A stretch of 64,000 nucleotides of DNA. It comes from Terriglobia bacterium. GTDB lineage: Bacteria; Acidobacteriota; Terriglobia; Terriglobales; Acidobacteriaceae. The position numbers and the translations under genes are program-made. The notes below the pieces were generated by a model. That model made no database searches. It saw only the letters and a program-made list of their open reading frames with translations, and had not been told where the DNA came from. The stretch lies in NCBI GenBank assembly GCA_020073565.1, contig JAIQEY010000003.1:1-64000 (forward strand), read 5' to 3'. The number at the start of each line of letters is the position of its first letter. Position 1 is the first letter of the stretch. Shown piece after piece: positions 16,911 through 24,402 of the stretch.

Positions 16911-17276
16911 GACGCCAGAAAATATACGGGGGACAAAAACGCACGCGGCGGCGATGAGACTGATGCTGCTTGGATCTTAGCTCGGTACACATTTTTGAAC
17001 AACAGCGTCGCGCAACAACACGGCTACTGACATCCCGTTGCCTGGACTCGTCTTGGAGAATCGGCAATGCCAGCCACTACTTTAGGGGCCGGTGGCACGA
17101 AGGGCGGTGGCCGCGGAGCGTGGAAGAGGAGACGTCGCCCGTGGTTTCTAAGACGTTTCTAATCCAATTTGCCAGGCGCGATGCCTCACCCGCTGCGAGA
17201 GCCTTCTGAACGCTCCTCAAGGAGCAAGGCCAGACCAGAGTCTCACTGGTAAGTTCCTCCAAGTCTTTCAGACCTA
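16911..17276. other. Intergenic region between kdpA and the GGDEF gene
   Basis: Gap of 366 bases on the 3' side of kdpA where kdpB would normally begin. It contains a 61-codon minus-strand open frame (TTG at 17262, stop near 17077) starting 14 bp after the kdpA stop. Its product (with RSVQKALAAGEASRLANWI) is not KdpB, KdpC or any family I recognise, and it lacks a well-placed ribosome-binding site. No promoter or hairpin stands out. Confidence 0.5.
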
Positions 17277-18995
17277 CTATCTTCCGAGGAGCGATCGTTC
17301 CAGAACGGGCCCGAGGGCCAAGGCCGGAAGATAGCTCAGAGCCACCATCGTTACCAAACAGGTTGTGAGTAGGACGCCAAACGAAAAAGAATGGGTCGGA
17401 AGAGTTCCCGACGAGGAAGGGGTTATCCTCTGACGGCCAAAGAGAGCGGCCAATGCCAAGGCGGGAATCGCCAAGCCGAACCTGCCCACCAGCATCGCTA
17501 GTGTCGTCGTGAGGTTGTAAAAGGGAGTGTTCGCACTCAGACCGGCAAAGTTTTGGCCGTTGTTGGCGAAGCAGGAAGTATAGGCAAACAGAATCTCAGT
17601 AAATCCATGCGGGCCACCGTTGACTGTCAACCCGGACAGCCCCAGCCTGGTGCTCACCGCAATCGCGGTGAGTGACAGGACGAGCAGCGGCGCGGCCAAC
17701 GCATACAGCATGATCATTTTGTTCTCCGCGGGCCCGATCTTCTTTCCCAGGTATTCAGGCGTGCGCCCAACCATGAGTCCGGCTAGAAACACAGCAATCG
17801 CCGCGGCCATGATCATGCTGTAAAGACCAGTTCCGAGACCTCCGAAAACCAGCTCTCCGAGCAACATGTTTACCAGCAAAACCATGCCGCCGAGCGAGGT
17901 GTAGCTGTCGTGCATGGAGTTGTATGATCCCGTGGCGGTGTTGGATGTAACCACGGCCGCAAGGGTCGAACCGCTGATGCCGAACCGCACCTCCTTCCCT
18001 TCCATGTTCCCACCAGACTGCACGCTACTATTTCGGAAATCCACCTTTGCGAGATGGGGATCGCCTCCCTGTTCAAAGTGATGTACGAAGGCCACTCCGC
18101 AGCCGAAGAGAAAAACCATGACGCAGTAGAGAAGCCATCCCTGTCGCGGCTGGCCAACCATCCTGCCGAAGGTGTGCGTGAAGGCCGCAGGCACGAGGAC
18201 GATGGCCAACATGGCAATAAAGTTCGTAAGAGGCGTGGGGTTCTCGTAGGGATGAGCCCCATTGGCGTTAAAGAAGCCGCCACCGTTTGTCCCGAGGTTC
18301 TTGATGATCTCCAGTGCGGCGACCGGACCCTGTGGTATGACCTGCGTCGCACCCTCGACGGTAATGGCAACTTTATAACGGTGGAAGTTCATCGGGACGC
18401 CCTGCCAGACGAACAGCAGGGCGCCTAGCAATGCCCCTGGCAACAGGATCCAGAGCAGGGCGCGTGTCAGGTCAACCCAAAAGTTGCCCAGCGTGTCGGA
18501 GACTTGGCGGGCAAAGCCGCGGATAAAGGCACCGCCTGCGGCCAACCCCGCAGCGCCAGCCAGGAAGTTCTGCGCGCAGAGCCCCACCATCTGGCTAAAG
18601 TAGCTCATGGTGTTCTCGCCGGCATAGGCTTGCCAGGTAGTGGTCGTCGAGAAACTGATCGCCGTATTCAGGGCCAGATCCGGGGATAACGGCGTGGTGT
18701 GGTATTGAGGGAAGAACCAGGGAAGAAACTGCTGCAGTCTGAGAGTCGCATACAACAGGAGAGTGCCGGCCAAGCCAAAGAGCACGAAGCACGTCGCATA
18801 CTCCTTGCCGGTCATCTCCGCATCAGGATCAACCATCGTAACGCGATAGATAAGCCGTTCAAGCGGAAGGCACAAACGATCAAGTGGAGTTCGCTTCCTG
18901 GAGAAGACCCGCGCCATGTACCCTCCCAGGGGCTTCACCAGGGAGGTGACAATCGCCAAGAACAACAGGTATTGAATCGCGCTGTAGAGATCCAC
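17277..18995 (-). CDS. kdpA: Potassium-transporting ATPase potassium-binding subunit
   Basis: Channel-like subunit of the high-affinity K+ pump KdpFABC, in the cytoplasmic membrane. The 572 residues are full length. The four selectivity-filter loops are visible: FSTTTTWQAYAGE, LGTNGGGFFNANGAHPYENP, SNTATGSYNSMHDS and FANNGQNFAGLSANTP. The start is GTG at 18995. Oddly, kdpB and kdpC do not follow: after the stop there are 366 bases without a recognisable gene and then a GGDEF regulator. Upstream is only a small membrane protein gene; no kdpF was found. KdpA cannot pump without KdpB, so either the rest lies elsewhere or this is a stranded subunit. Confidence 0.95.
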   Translation of the reverse strand: MDLYSAIQYLLFLAIVTSLVKPLGGYMARVFSRKRTPLDRLCLPLERLIYRVTMVDPDAEMTGKEYATCFVLFGLAGTLLLYATLRLQQFLPWFFPQYHTTPLSPDLALNTAISFSTTTTWQAYAGENTMSYFSQMVGLCAQNFLAGAAGLAAGGAFIRGFARQVSDTLGNFWVDLTRALLWILLPGALLGALLFVWQGVPMNFHRYKVAITVEGATQVIPQGPVAALEIIKNLGTNGGGFFNANGAHPYENPTPLTNFIAMLAIVLVPAAFTHTFGRMVGQPRQGWLLYCVMVFLFGCGVAFVHHFEQGGDPHLAKVDFRNSSVQSGGNMEGKEVRFGISGSTLAAVVTSNTATGSYNSMHDSYTSLGGMVLLVNMLLGELVFGGLGTGLYSMIMAAAIAVFLAGLMVGRTPEYLGKKIGPAENKMIMLYALAAPLLVLSLTAIAVSTRLGLSGLTVNGGPHGFTEILFAYTSCFANNGQNFAGLSANTPFYNLTTTLAMLVGRFGLAIPALALAALFGRQRITPSSSGTLPTHSFSFGVLLTTCLVTMVALSYLPALALGPVLERSLLGR

Positions 18996-19065
18996 CAGCC
19001 CTACTTAGGAGCAGGACGTCTGCCCCAACACTGCATGGCTCGCAATTGTAGTTTGTTTCAACTTC

Positions 19066-19257
19066 TCACGCCGCACGAATCACTGGGTCTTTCCGTTCCT
19101 GCAACTCATCTATCGCGTTCTCCCCAGAGTCCACTCGCACACGCACCCAATAGCCGATCGAACAAGGCTTGCACTCTTTTTGTAGCGCCACCAGGAATCG
19201 CACATAAAATGCGAGGCTTGCGGTGCACAGCACCATCATTACGGTCTTGACGAACAT
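19066..19257 (-). CDS. Small membrane protein upstream of kdpA
   Basis: Protein of 63 residues with one N-terminal membrane helix (MMVLCTASLAFYVRFLVAL), then a Cys pair and a charged tail (ENAIDELQERKDPVIRAA). GGAGG sits 5 nt before the ATG at 19257, good evidence for translation. It lies 70 bp upstream of kdpA on the same strand and may be co-transcribed, but it is too long and has the wrong sequence for KdpF. The function is unknown. Confidence 0.62.
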   Translation of the reverse strand: MFVKTVMMVLCTASLAFYVRFLVALQKECKPCSIGYWVRVRVDSGENAIDELQERKDPVIRAA

Positions 19258-19488
19258 GTCAGCCTCCGCGCGCGGACGCCAGCATCTTTGCGGTGCATGG
19301 AATCACCCGTCCCAGACCATTGGACAAAAAAGACCGTAAATTTCGAATAAACGGGTCGTAAATTGTTCGTAAAGGGGCACCCACCGCTTAGACGAGCTAA
19401 TTTCTTTTTCGCAGATCCTCCCTGATTTAACAGGATATTCATATGCACGAAATGCTCCTGTAACACGGCGTACAACCCCGGCCTGACC

Positions 19489-20553
19489 ATGAGCTACTTT
19501 GACGCGACCAATATGCCCGAAGGACTGCTCGCTCAGAAGTACACCATGGCGGATAACTTCTTCCATGCGGCCTTTGGCGAGTCGTTCCTCAACCACCAGT
19601 TCCTCATTGCGGCTGCGGCTCCGGTGTATCCGAACGCCTCGTTAGCCATGCAGGCGGTCCTGGATACAGACGGGCAACTCCTGGTGGACCCGACGACGGG
19701 CAAGATCGTGCACGATGGCAACATCACCCCCATCGGCGGCGTGTCGTTCACCGTTCCTACAGTGACGTTCGACAAGAACTACGCCGTGAACACGATTTTC
19801 TCCGCGAACCTGGTTCCCACATTTTCTGCGGTCAACGCATCGTTGCTCCCGTCCCTGAATGACAGCGACCCGTCCGATACGACCCGCCCTTTCATTCCGG
19901 CCATCGGCGACCGCCTCAGCGCGAAGCACATCAGCTGGAAGTGGTACTCGGGCGGCTGGGACAATGCCCTGGCCAGCACGGTCAGCAACCCCGCCAACAA
20001 CGGCGTCGTTCCTCCCAACCCGCCCGTCGACCCCCTGTTCCAATGGCATCACCAGGCTTTCGCCTACTATGACAACTATGCTCCGTTCAAGAATGGCGAG
20101 CGCAACCCGGTATCTGCGGCACACCTGCAGGATGAAAATAACTTCTTCCTGGATCTGAAACACGAACGCCTGCCGGCGGTGGCCTTTATTAAGCCACTGG
20201 GACCCGACAACGAGCATCCCGGATATGCCGGCCTGTTGCGCGGCCAGCAGCATGTTGCGGATCTTGTGAACGCGGTGAAACACAGCGACTATTGGGAGAA
20301 CACTCTCATCGTTGTCACCTATGACGAACACGGCGGCCGTTGGGACCATGTCCCCCCGCCAGTCACCGGCATCTGGGGCGATGGTTCGCGCGTTCCCGGC
20401 ATCATTATCGGACCGCTTGCCAAGCGTGGTTTTGTGGACCACACGCAGTACGACACGCTTTCGATTCTCAAGACGATCGAAGAGCGCTTCGGACTGAAAC
20501 CACTGAGCACGCTCGACGCTCAGGCCACCTCGTTGAAGAACAGCTTGCGCTAG
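19489..20553 (+). CDS. Phosphoesterase (AcpA / phospholipase C superfamily), N-terminally truncated
   Basis: Metal-dependent phosphoesterase of the type that includes acid phosphatase AcpA and phospholipase C; these are normally exported. Visible parts: KYTMADNFFHAAFGESFLNH, ISWKWYSGGWD, LPAVAFIKPLGPDNEHPG, VVTYDEHGGRWDHVPPP and VPGIIIGPLAKRGFVD. Family members start with a signal peptide and a QENxSFDxYFG metal/nucleophile region about 100 residues earlier. Here the homologous frame extends only to about 19471 (YNPGLT before the ATG) and a stop lies near 19427, so the N-terminal active-site part is lost. The product is probably inactive, making this a likely pseudogene. A terminator follows. 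Confidence 0.75.
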   Translation: MSYFDATNMPEGLLAQKYTMADNFFHAAFGESFLNHQFLIAAAAPVYPNASLAMQAVLDTDGQLLVDPTTGKIVHDGNITPIGGVSFTVPTVTFDKNYAVNTIFSANLVPTFSAVNASLLPSLNDSDPSDTTRPFIPAIGDRLSAKHISWKWYSGGWDNALASTVSNPANNGVVPPNPPVDPLFQWHHQAFAYYDNYAPFKNGERNPVSAAHLQDENNFFLDLKHERLPAVAFIKPLGPDNEHPGYAGLLRGQQHVADLVNAVKHSDYWENTLIVVTYDEHGGRWDHVPPPVTGIWGDGSRVPGIIIGPLAKRGFVDHTQYDTLSILKTIEERFGLKPLSTLDAQATSLKNSLR

Positions 20554-20574
20554 ATAAACCGGACGGCGTAAGAC

Positions 20575-20604
20575 CCTGGGCGGCCTAGCCGCCCAAGGTT
20601 TTTT
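20575..20604 (+). terminator. Rho-independent terminator after the phosphoesterase gene
   Basis: Stem GGGCGGC / GCCGCCC (20578-20584 and 20588-20594) with loop CTA, extended by CCT/AGG, followed by six T residues at 20599-20604. It starts 22 bp after the stop codon. Confidence 0.85.
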
Positions 20605-20664
20605 CTTCGGGCAAGACGAAGTATCTATGAGCTGTCGGCTATTTCGGATGCTAGTGGTGTAGAG

Positions 20665-21537
20665 TCACGCATTACGACGTGAGTCGGGATAGTCAAACAC
20701 GCCGCGTCCCGACTTCCGGCCCAGGCGTCCGGCTTTTACGTACTGCACCAGCAACGGGCAGGGGCGGAATTTCTCTCCCAGAGTTTTGTGCAGATATTCG
20801 AGGATGTGCAGGCGCGTGTCGAGGCCGACCATGTCCAATAGTTCGAACGGACCCATCGGATGGTTCAGTCCGAGTTTCAGGGCGTTGTCGATGTCCTCGG
20901 CGCTGGCAATGCCTTCCTGCAGCATGTAGAACGCCTCGTTGCCGATCATGGCGTTGATGCGGCTGGTGATGAAGCCGGGCGCCTCTTTGATCACGACTAC
21001 TTCTTTGCCCATGCGCTTGCCGACTTCGACAGTGGCGGCCAGCGTCTCCGCATCGGTTTCGAGCGCGCGCACGACTTCCAGCAATTTCATTTTGTGCACG
21101 GGATTAAAGAAGTGCATGCCTACGCATTTTTTGGCACGGTAGGTCACGCTGGCGATCTCGGTGATGCTGAGCGAAGACGTGTTCGAAGCCAGGATCGTGG
21201 CCGGGCGGCAGATCTTGTCGAGCAGGGTAAAGATTTCGATCTTTGATTCCATCTCTTCGGGGACCGCTTCGATCACCACATCGGCCTCACGCGCGGCCTG
21301 ATCGACCGAGCCCGCATATTCGAGGCGCGAAAATGCCGCGTTCGCAGCCGCGGCGTTGACCTTGCCGAGTTCAACGGCCTGGTCGAGGTTGGCGCGTATT
21401 TCGTTTTCGGCCTTGCGCAGGGCGTTCGGGAGAAGGTCTTCGAGGATGGTGCGGTAACCGCCCAGCGCGGCAGCGTGAGCAATGCCGCGCCCCATCGTAC
21501 CGGCGCCAATGACGGCGACGGTCTTAATCTCCGGCAC
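20665..21537 (-). CDS. 3-hydroxyacyl-CoA (3-hydroxybutyryl-CoA) dehydrogenase
   Basis: NAD-dependent oxidation of 3-hydroxyacyl-CoA to 3-ketoacyl-CoA in fatty-acid or butanoate metabolism; cytoplasmic. The 290 residues match the Hbd/PaaH type. NAD-binding Rossmann VAVIGAGTMGRGIAHAAALG, catalytic region LASNTSSLSITEIA and MHFFNPVHKMKLLEVV (active His in HFFNP), and C-terminal domain GFITSRINAMIGNEAF with NHPMGPFELLDMVGLD. The start is GTG at 21537, overlapping the stop of the small gene upstream by one base (TAGTG), so translation is coupled. A second, larger enzyme with the same dehydrogenase domain is at 46898. Confidence 0.93.
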   Translation of the reverse strand: MPEIKTVAVIGAGTMGRGIAHAAALGGYRTILEDLLPNALRKAENEIRANLDQAVELGKVNAAAANAAFSRLEYAGSVDQAAREADVVIEAVPEEMESKIEIFTLLDKICRPATILASNTSSLSITEIASVTYRAKKCVGMHFFNPVHKMKLLEVVRALETDAETLAATVEVGKRMGKEVVVIKEAPGFITSRINAMIGNEAFYMLQEGIASAEDIDNALKLGLNHPMGPFELLDMVGLDTRLHILEYLHKTLGEKFRPCPLLVQYVKAGRLGRKSGRGVFDYPDSRRNA

Positions 21538-21725
21538 TATTTGCCCACCTTGTCGAGGGTCTTCAGCACGCTCTCCAGGCTGGGATCGGATTTGCGGATG
21601 TAATCGGCGAGGCGGACGCGTTCCTCCTCGGTCATGGTTGGGAGAGAGGTGTTGATGCGGCGCAGGGTTGCCGCGATGTCATCGATGTAATTCATCAGAC
21701 GAATGAGTTCTCCGGTTGCAGGCAT
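21537..21725 (-). CDS. Small helical protein coupled to the hydroxyacyl-CoA dehydrogenase gene
   Basis: Protein of 62 residues predicted to be mainly helical (YIDDIAATLRRIN, TEEERVRLADYIRKSD, LESVLKTLDKVGK). Its stop codon overlaps the GTG start of the dehydrogenase by one base, and GGAGCAA (reading on the minus strand) lies just upstream of its ATG. This tight coupling supports a real gene. No named family is recognised. Confidence 0.65.
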   Translation of the reverse strand: MPATGELIRLMNYIDDIAATLRRINTSLPTMTEEERVRLADYIRKSDPSLESVLKTLDKVGK

Positions 21726-21822
21726 GATTGCTCCTTGCGTTCACCCGGCGTCACGGCGGAAGCAGCCGCGCGGGGAACCTTTTATTGTGAAGGGAGCCAC
21801 CGCTTAAGTAAAGGAGGGCAAA

Positions 21823-21915
21823 GTAGCGCCACCGTCTCGGCGGCTGTCCCGCGGGCGTCTCGCCCGCACCGAGGCCAAGGCGGCCTCGGGACAGCCGGCT
21901 GGGAGCCGGCGCTAC
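21823..21915. repeat. Nested palindromic intergenic repeat (GTAGCGCC...GGCGCTAC)
   Basis: Outer arms GTAGCGCC (21823-21830) and GGCGCTAC (21908-21915), inner arms CGGCTGTCCC (21841-21850) and GGGACAGCCG (21888-21897), and further complementary GC-rich segments between. The outer arms are identical to the short palindrome at 6150-6173. It lies in the divergent gap before the hemerythrin gene. Confidence 0.7.
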
Positions 21916-21946
21916 GTGTTGGGCCGATGTCCCGCATAATGGAACC

Positions 21947-22426
21947 ATGCTTCGCGATCCGAGCCTGATTCCGCTCTCACGACAGCATCAGCACGCGCTG
22001 GCGCTTTGCGTGCGGATCGAACGTGCTTTACAGAACAGCGTGGCGGATCTTCAGGCGTGGCAGTCGGAAGTGGAGCAGCATTACGGGCAGGAGATCGGCT
22101 TCCACTTCGCAGCGGAGGAGAAGGTGCTGTTTCCCGTGGCGCGGCGATTTCCAGAGCTGGTCTCGCTGGTAGAAGATCTGAGCCACGAGCATTGCCGGTT
22201 GCGCGAATTGTCTGCGCGCGCTCGCGAGCGGGCAATGGATGGAGACGAACTACGTGGCTTCGCAAAGCTCCTCTCCGGGCATATCCGAAAAGAAGAGCGG
22301 CATTTGTTTGAGGTGATCCAGAAGCTTGTGAAGAGGGACGAATTGAGGAAAGTTGGAGCGGCGTTGGAGCAGGAACTCGCCGTCGAGCATCAAACTTGCA
22401 CTCTTCCTAAACGGTCGCGCCCCTGA
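21947..22426 (+). CDS. Hemerythrin domain protein
   Basis: Protein of 159 residues with a four-helix hemerythrin-like HHE fold. Iron ligands are suggested by LSRQHQHALAL, FHFAAEEKVLFP, LSHEHCRLREL and LSGHIRKEERHLFE. Such proteins bind a di-iron centre and serve in O2/NO sensing or metal and oxidative-stress defence; the exact role here is unknown. No signal peptide, so cytoplasmic. It is convergent with the acyltransferase gene; a GCGGACA hairpin lies between the stops. Confidence 0.85.
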   Translation: MLRDPSLIPLSRQHQHALALCVRIERALQNSVADLQAWQSEVEQHYGQEIGFHFAAEEKVLFPVARRFPELVSLVEDLSHEHCRLRELSARARERAMDGDELRGFAKLLSGHIRKEERHLFEVIQKLVKRDELRKVGAALEQELAVEHQTCTLPKRSRP

Positions 22427-22450
22427 AGGTGCGCATGAAGTCCACGGGTC

Positions 22451-22468
22451 GCGGACAGAAATGTCCGC
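22451..22468. terminator. Hairpin between convergent genes
   Basis: Perfect 7-bp stem GCGGACA / TGTCCGC with tetraloop GAAA, between the stops of the hemerythrin and acyltransferase genes. There is no clear T-run, so termination is only suggested by position; it may instead be a dispersed palindrome. Confidence 0.4.
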
Positions 22469-22478
22469 GCCACACTCA

Positions 22479-24275
22479 TCAACTCATCTGGTGGAAGCGG
22501 CGGAATCCGGCGTAGCCTTCTTTCCCCATGTAGCGCTCCAGGACTTGGGGCTCGGTTTCGCGCAAATCCACGATCACCAGGCCATCTACAACATCGGAAA
22601 ATTTGCGGTCGAGGTTGAAGCCGACCAACTTCCCGCCCACTTTTGCATACTGCTTGATCAGAATCGGCACGCCTTTGCCATCGACTTCCATGTCTGAAAT
22701 CGACTCGGCGAGTTCATCGAGATCGCGGAGCGCGTTGCAAACGGCACGGCAGTCCCAAGGCCGGAGCTTGGGCACGCGAAAGGGAGTGCGCGGCTGGATG
22801 AGGTCGGCAAATTCGCGACCGTCCTCGCGCTGCTCGAAGTAGCGTACGATCATCTCGCGGGACATTCGGCTGTATTCGTTGCTGATGCTAACCGCGCCGA
22901 ACAGCACCGGCGTCTCAGGATGCGCGCCGACGAAGCGCGCTATTCCTTTCCACAGCAGAAGCAGGGGAGCGTACTGGCGCTGGTATTCCGTTCGCACGAA
23001 AGAACGCCCCAGCTCCAGGGCGGAACCGATTTTGAGGAACAGTTGCTCGTCGTAGCGAAATACGGTGTTCGTGTACAGGCCCTTCACACCATGTTTGCGG
23101 ATGATTTCGTCGGTATTGCCCGCACGATAGGCTCCGGCGAGTTCCTGTTTCTGCTTGTTCCAGAGCAGCAAATGCCAGTAGTAGGCGTCGAATTGGTCGA
23201 GATCGGCGCTACGCCCGGTTCCTTCGCCGGCGACGCGGAAAGTAATTTCGCGGAGGCGTCCCAATTCGTCGAGCAGATGAGGTAACTCGGGAGCGCGCGC
23301 AGCGTACACGGCGAACTCTGCATTCTCGGTGAGCAGGCGGCCGGTGGGCAGCGCATTGATATCGTCGATGATGAATCTTTGCGGGGCTGCGGGAGCGATC
23401 GGATCCTGAGCCTTACGGGGCAATGCGGAGCGCACCTTGCTCGGAAGCGAGAGCGTCTTCCTGCCGCGATGAGAGAGGAGATAGGTCCGGCGGCGAAGGT
23501 ATTCGGTGGCCTTCTCGTCCGTATCGAGGTCGGCGATTAACTCGGCTGGAACTGGGGTACCCACCCGCACCTTCACTCTTCTCCCGCGCTGCTGGAGAAA
23601 CTCCTGCAGAAGCAAAAGTGTGCGCAGGCGCGGATTGATGAGTCCAAGCAACTGGAAGGCCACGCTGTTGTGTCCGCAGAAAAAGACTGGGAGCGCGCTG
23701 GCGCCGGTCTTGCGCACCAGCCGGGCAGCAACATGGTTCCACTCGGGATCGGTGACTTGACCTTGCAGAACATTCAGCTGCGAAACTTCACCGGCGGGGA
23801 ACACCGCCAGCGCGCCGCCTTGCCCCAACCACTCGATCGCCTGCTTCAAGGCTTTCAGATTCTTTTCGGCTGAGGATTCAGCATGAAAGGGATCCACAAA
23901 AATGCAGTGCTCGCGCAGTTCCGGGATGCCTTCCAGGAGGGAGTTAGTCAGCACCTTCACATCCGGGCGAACCCGCGACAGCAGCACTCCCAGGGCCGCG
24001 CCGTCGAGCACGCCAAAGGGATGGTTGGCCACGGCCACCAGAGGGCCTTTTGCCGGGATGCGTCCGAGGTCGCTGGGCTGAACCTCGAGCCCTACCTTCA
24101 TCTCTGCCAGCAGATTTTCCAGGTGAAATCCCTGCGGGGCGGATCGCACGCGGTGATACAAACGGCGTGCCTCTTCCAGGGGAATCAGCTTCCCCGCAAA
24201 ATTCGGGAGCCCCGGAAATACAGGAGGACGTCCGAGGCTCCCTCGCTCGTCACCCACAAGCGGCAATTTCCGCAT
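22479..24275 (-). CDS. OlsF-like bifunctional acyltransferase (ornithine-lipid type)
   Basis: Protein of 598 residues joining two acyltransferase domains. N-terminal PlsC/OlsA-like domain: VAVANHPFGVLDG (acceptor motif with His85), HCIFVDPFH, and FPAGEVSQLNV. From about residue 310 a second OlsB-like GNAT domain follows (FAVYAARAPELPHLLDELGR, LREITFRVAGEGTG, FDAYYWHLLLWNKQ, ELGRSFVRTEYQRQYAPLLL). The order OlsA-like then OlsB-like is that of OlsF, which makes ornithine lipids (phosphorus-free membrane lipids) in one polypeptide. Some acidobacteria and flavobacteria carry such fusions; the substrate amino acid is not certain. The gene is transcribed alone, upstream of convergent hemerythrin. 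Confidence 0.82.
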   Translation of the reverse strand: MRKLPLVGDERGSLGRPPVFPGLPNFAGKLIPLEEARRLYHRVRSAPQGFHLENLLAEMKVGLEVQPSDLGRIPAKGPLVAVANHPFGVLDGAALGVLLSRVRPDVKVLTNSLLEGIPELREHCIFVDPFHAESSAEKNLKALKQAIEWLGQGGALAVFPAGEVSQLNVLQGQVTDPEWNHVAARLVRKTGASALPVFFCGHNSVAFQLLGLINPRLRTLLLLQEFLQQRGRRVKVRVGTPVPAELIADLDTDEKATEYLRRRTYLLSHRGRKTLSLPSKVRSALPRKAQDPIAPAAPQRFIIDDINALPTGRLLTENAEFAVYAARAPELPHLLDELGRLREITFRVAGEGTGRSADLDQFDAYYWHLLLWNKQKQELAGAYRAGNTDEIIRKHGVKGLYTNTVFRYDEQLFLKIGSALELGRSFVRTEYQRQYAPLLLLWKGIARFVGAHPETPVLFGAVSISNEYSRMSREMIVRYFEQREDGREFADLIQPRTPFRVPKLRPWDCRAVCNALRDLDELAESISDMEVDGKGVPILIKQYAKVGGKLVGFNLDRKFSDVVDGLVIVDLRETEPQVLERYMGKEGYAGFRRFHQMS

Positions 24276-24402
24276 ACCCGATTGTGGCCCGGCCTTCGTT
24301 GCAGCCGTGTGAAGAGATGGTTAAACCTTCGTGAATGAGTATTCCCGAAGTAACTCCGCCGACGATTACCAGGATCGCGGTGGGAAGGCCGGAATCAAGC
24401 GT

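Noticed and set aside
17077-17262. 61-codon frame directly after kdpA
   Set aside because: TTG start, no proper ribosome-binding site, and no resemblance to KdpB, KdpC or another family; described only as content of the gap.
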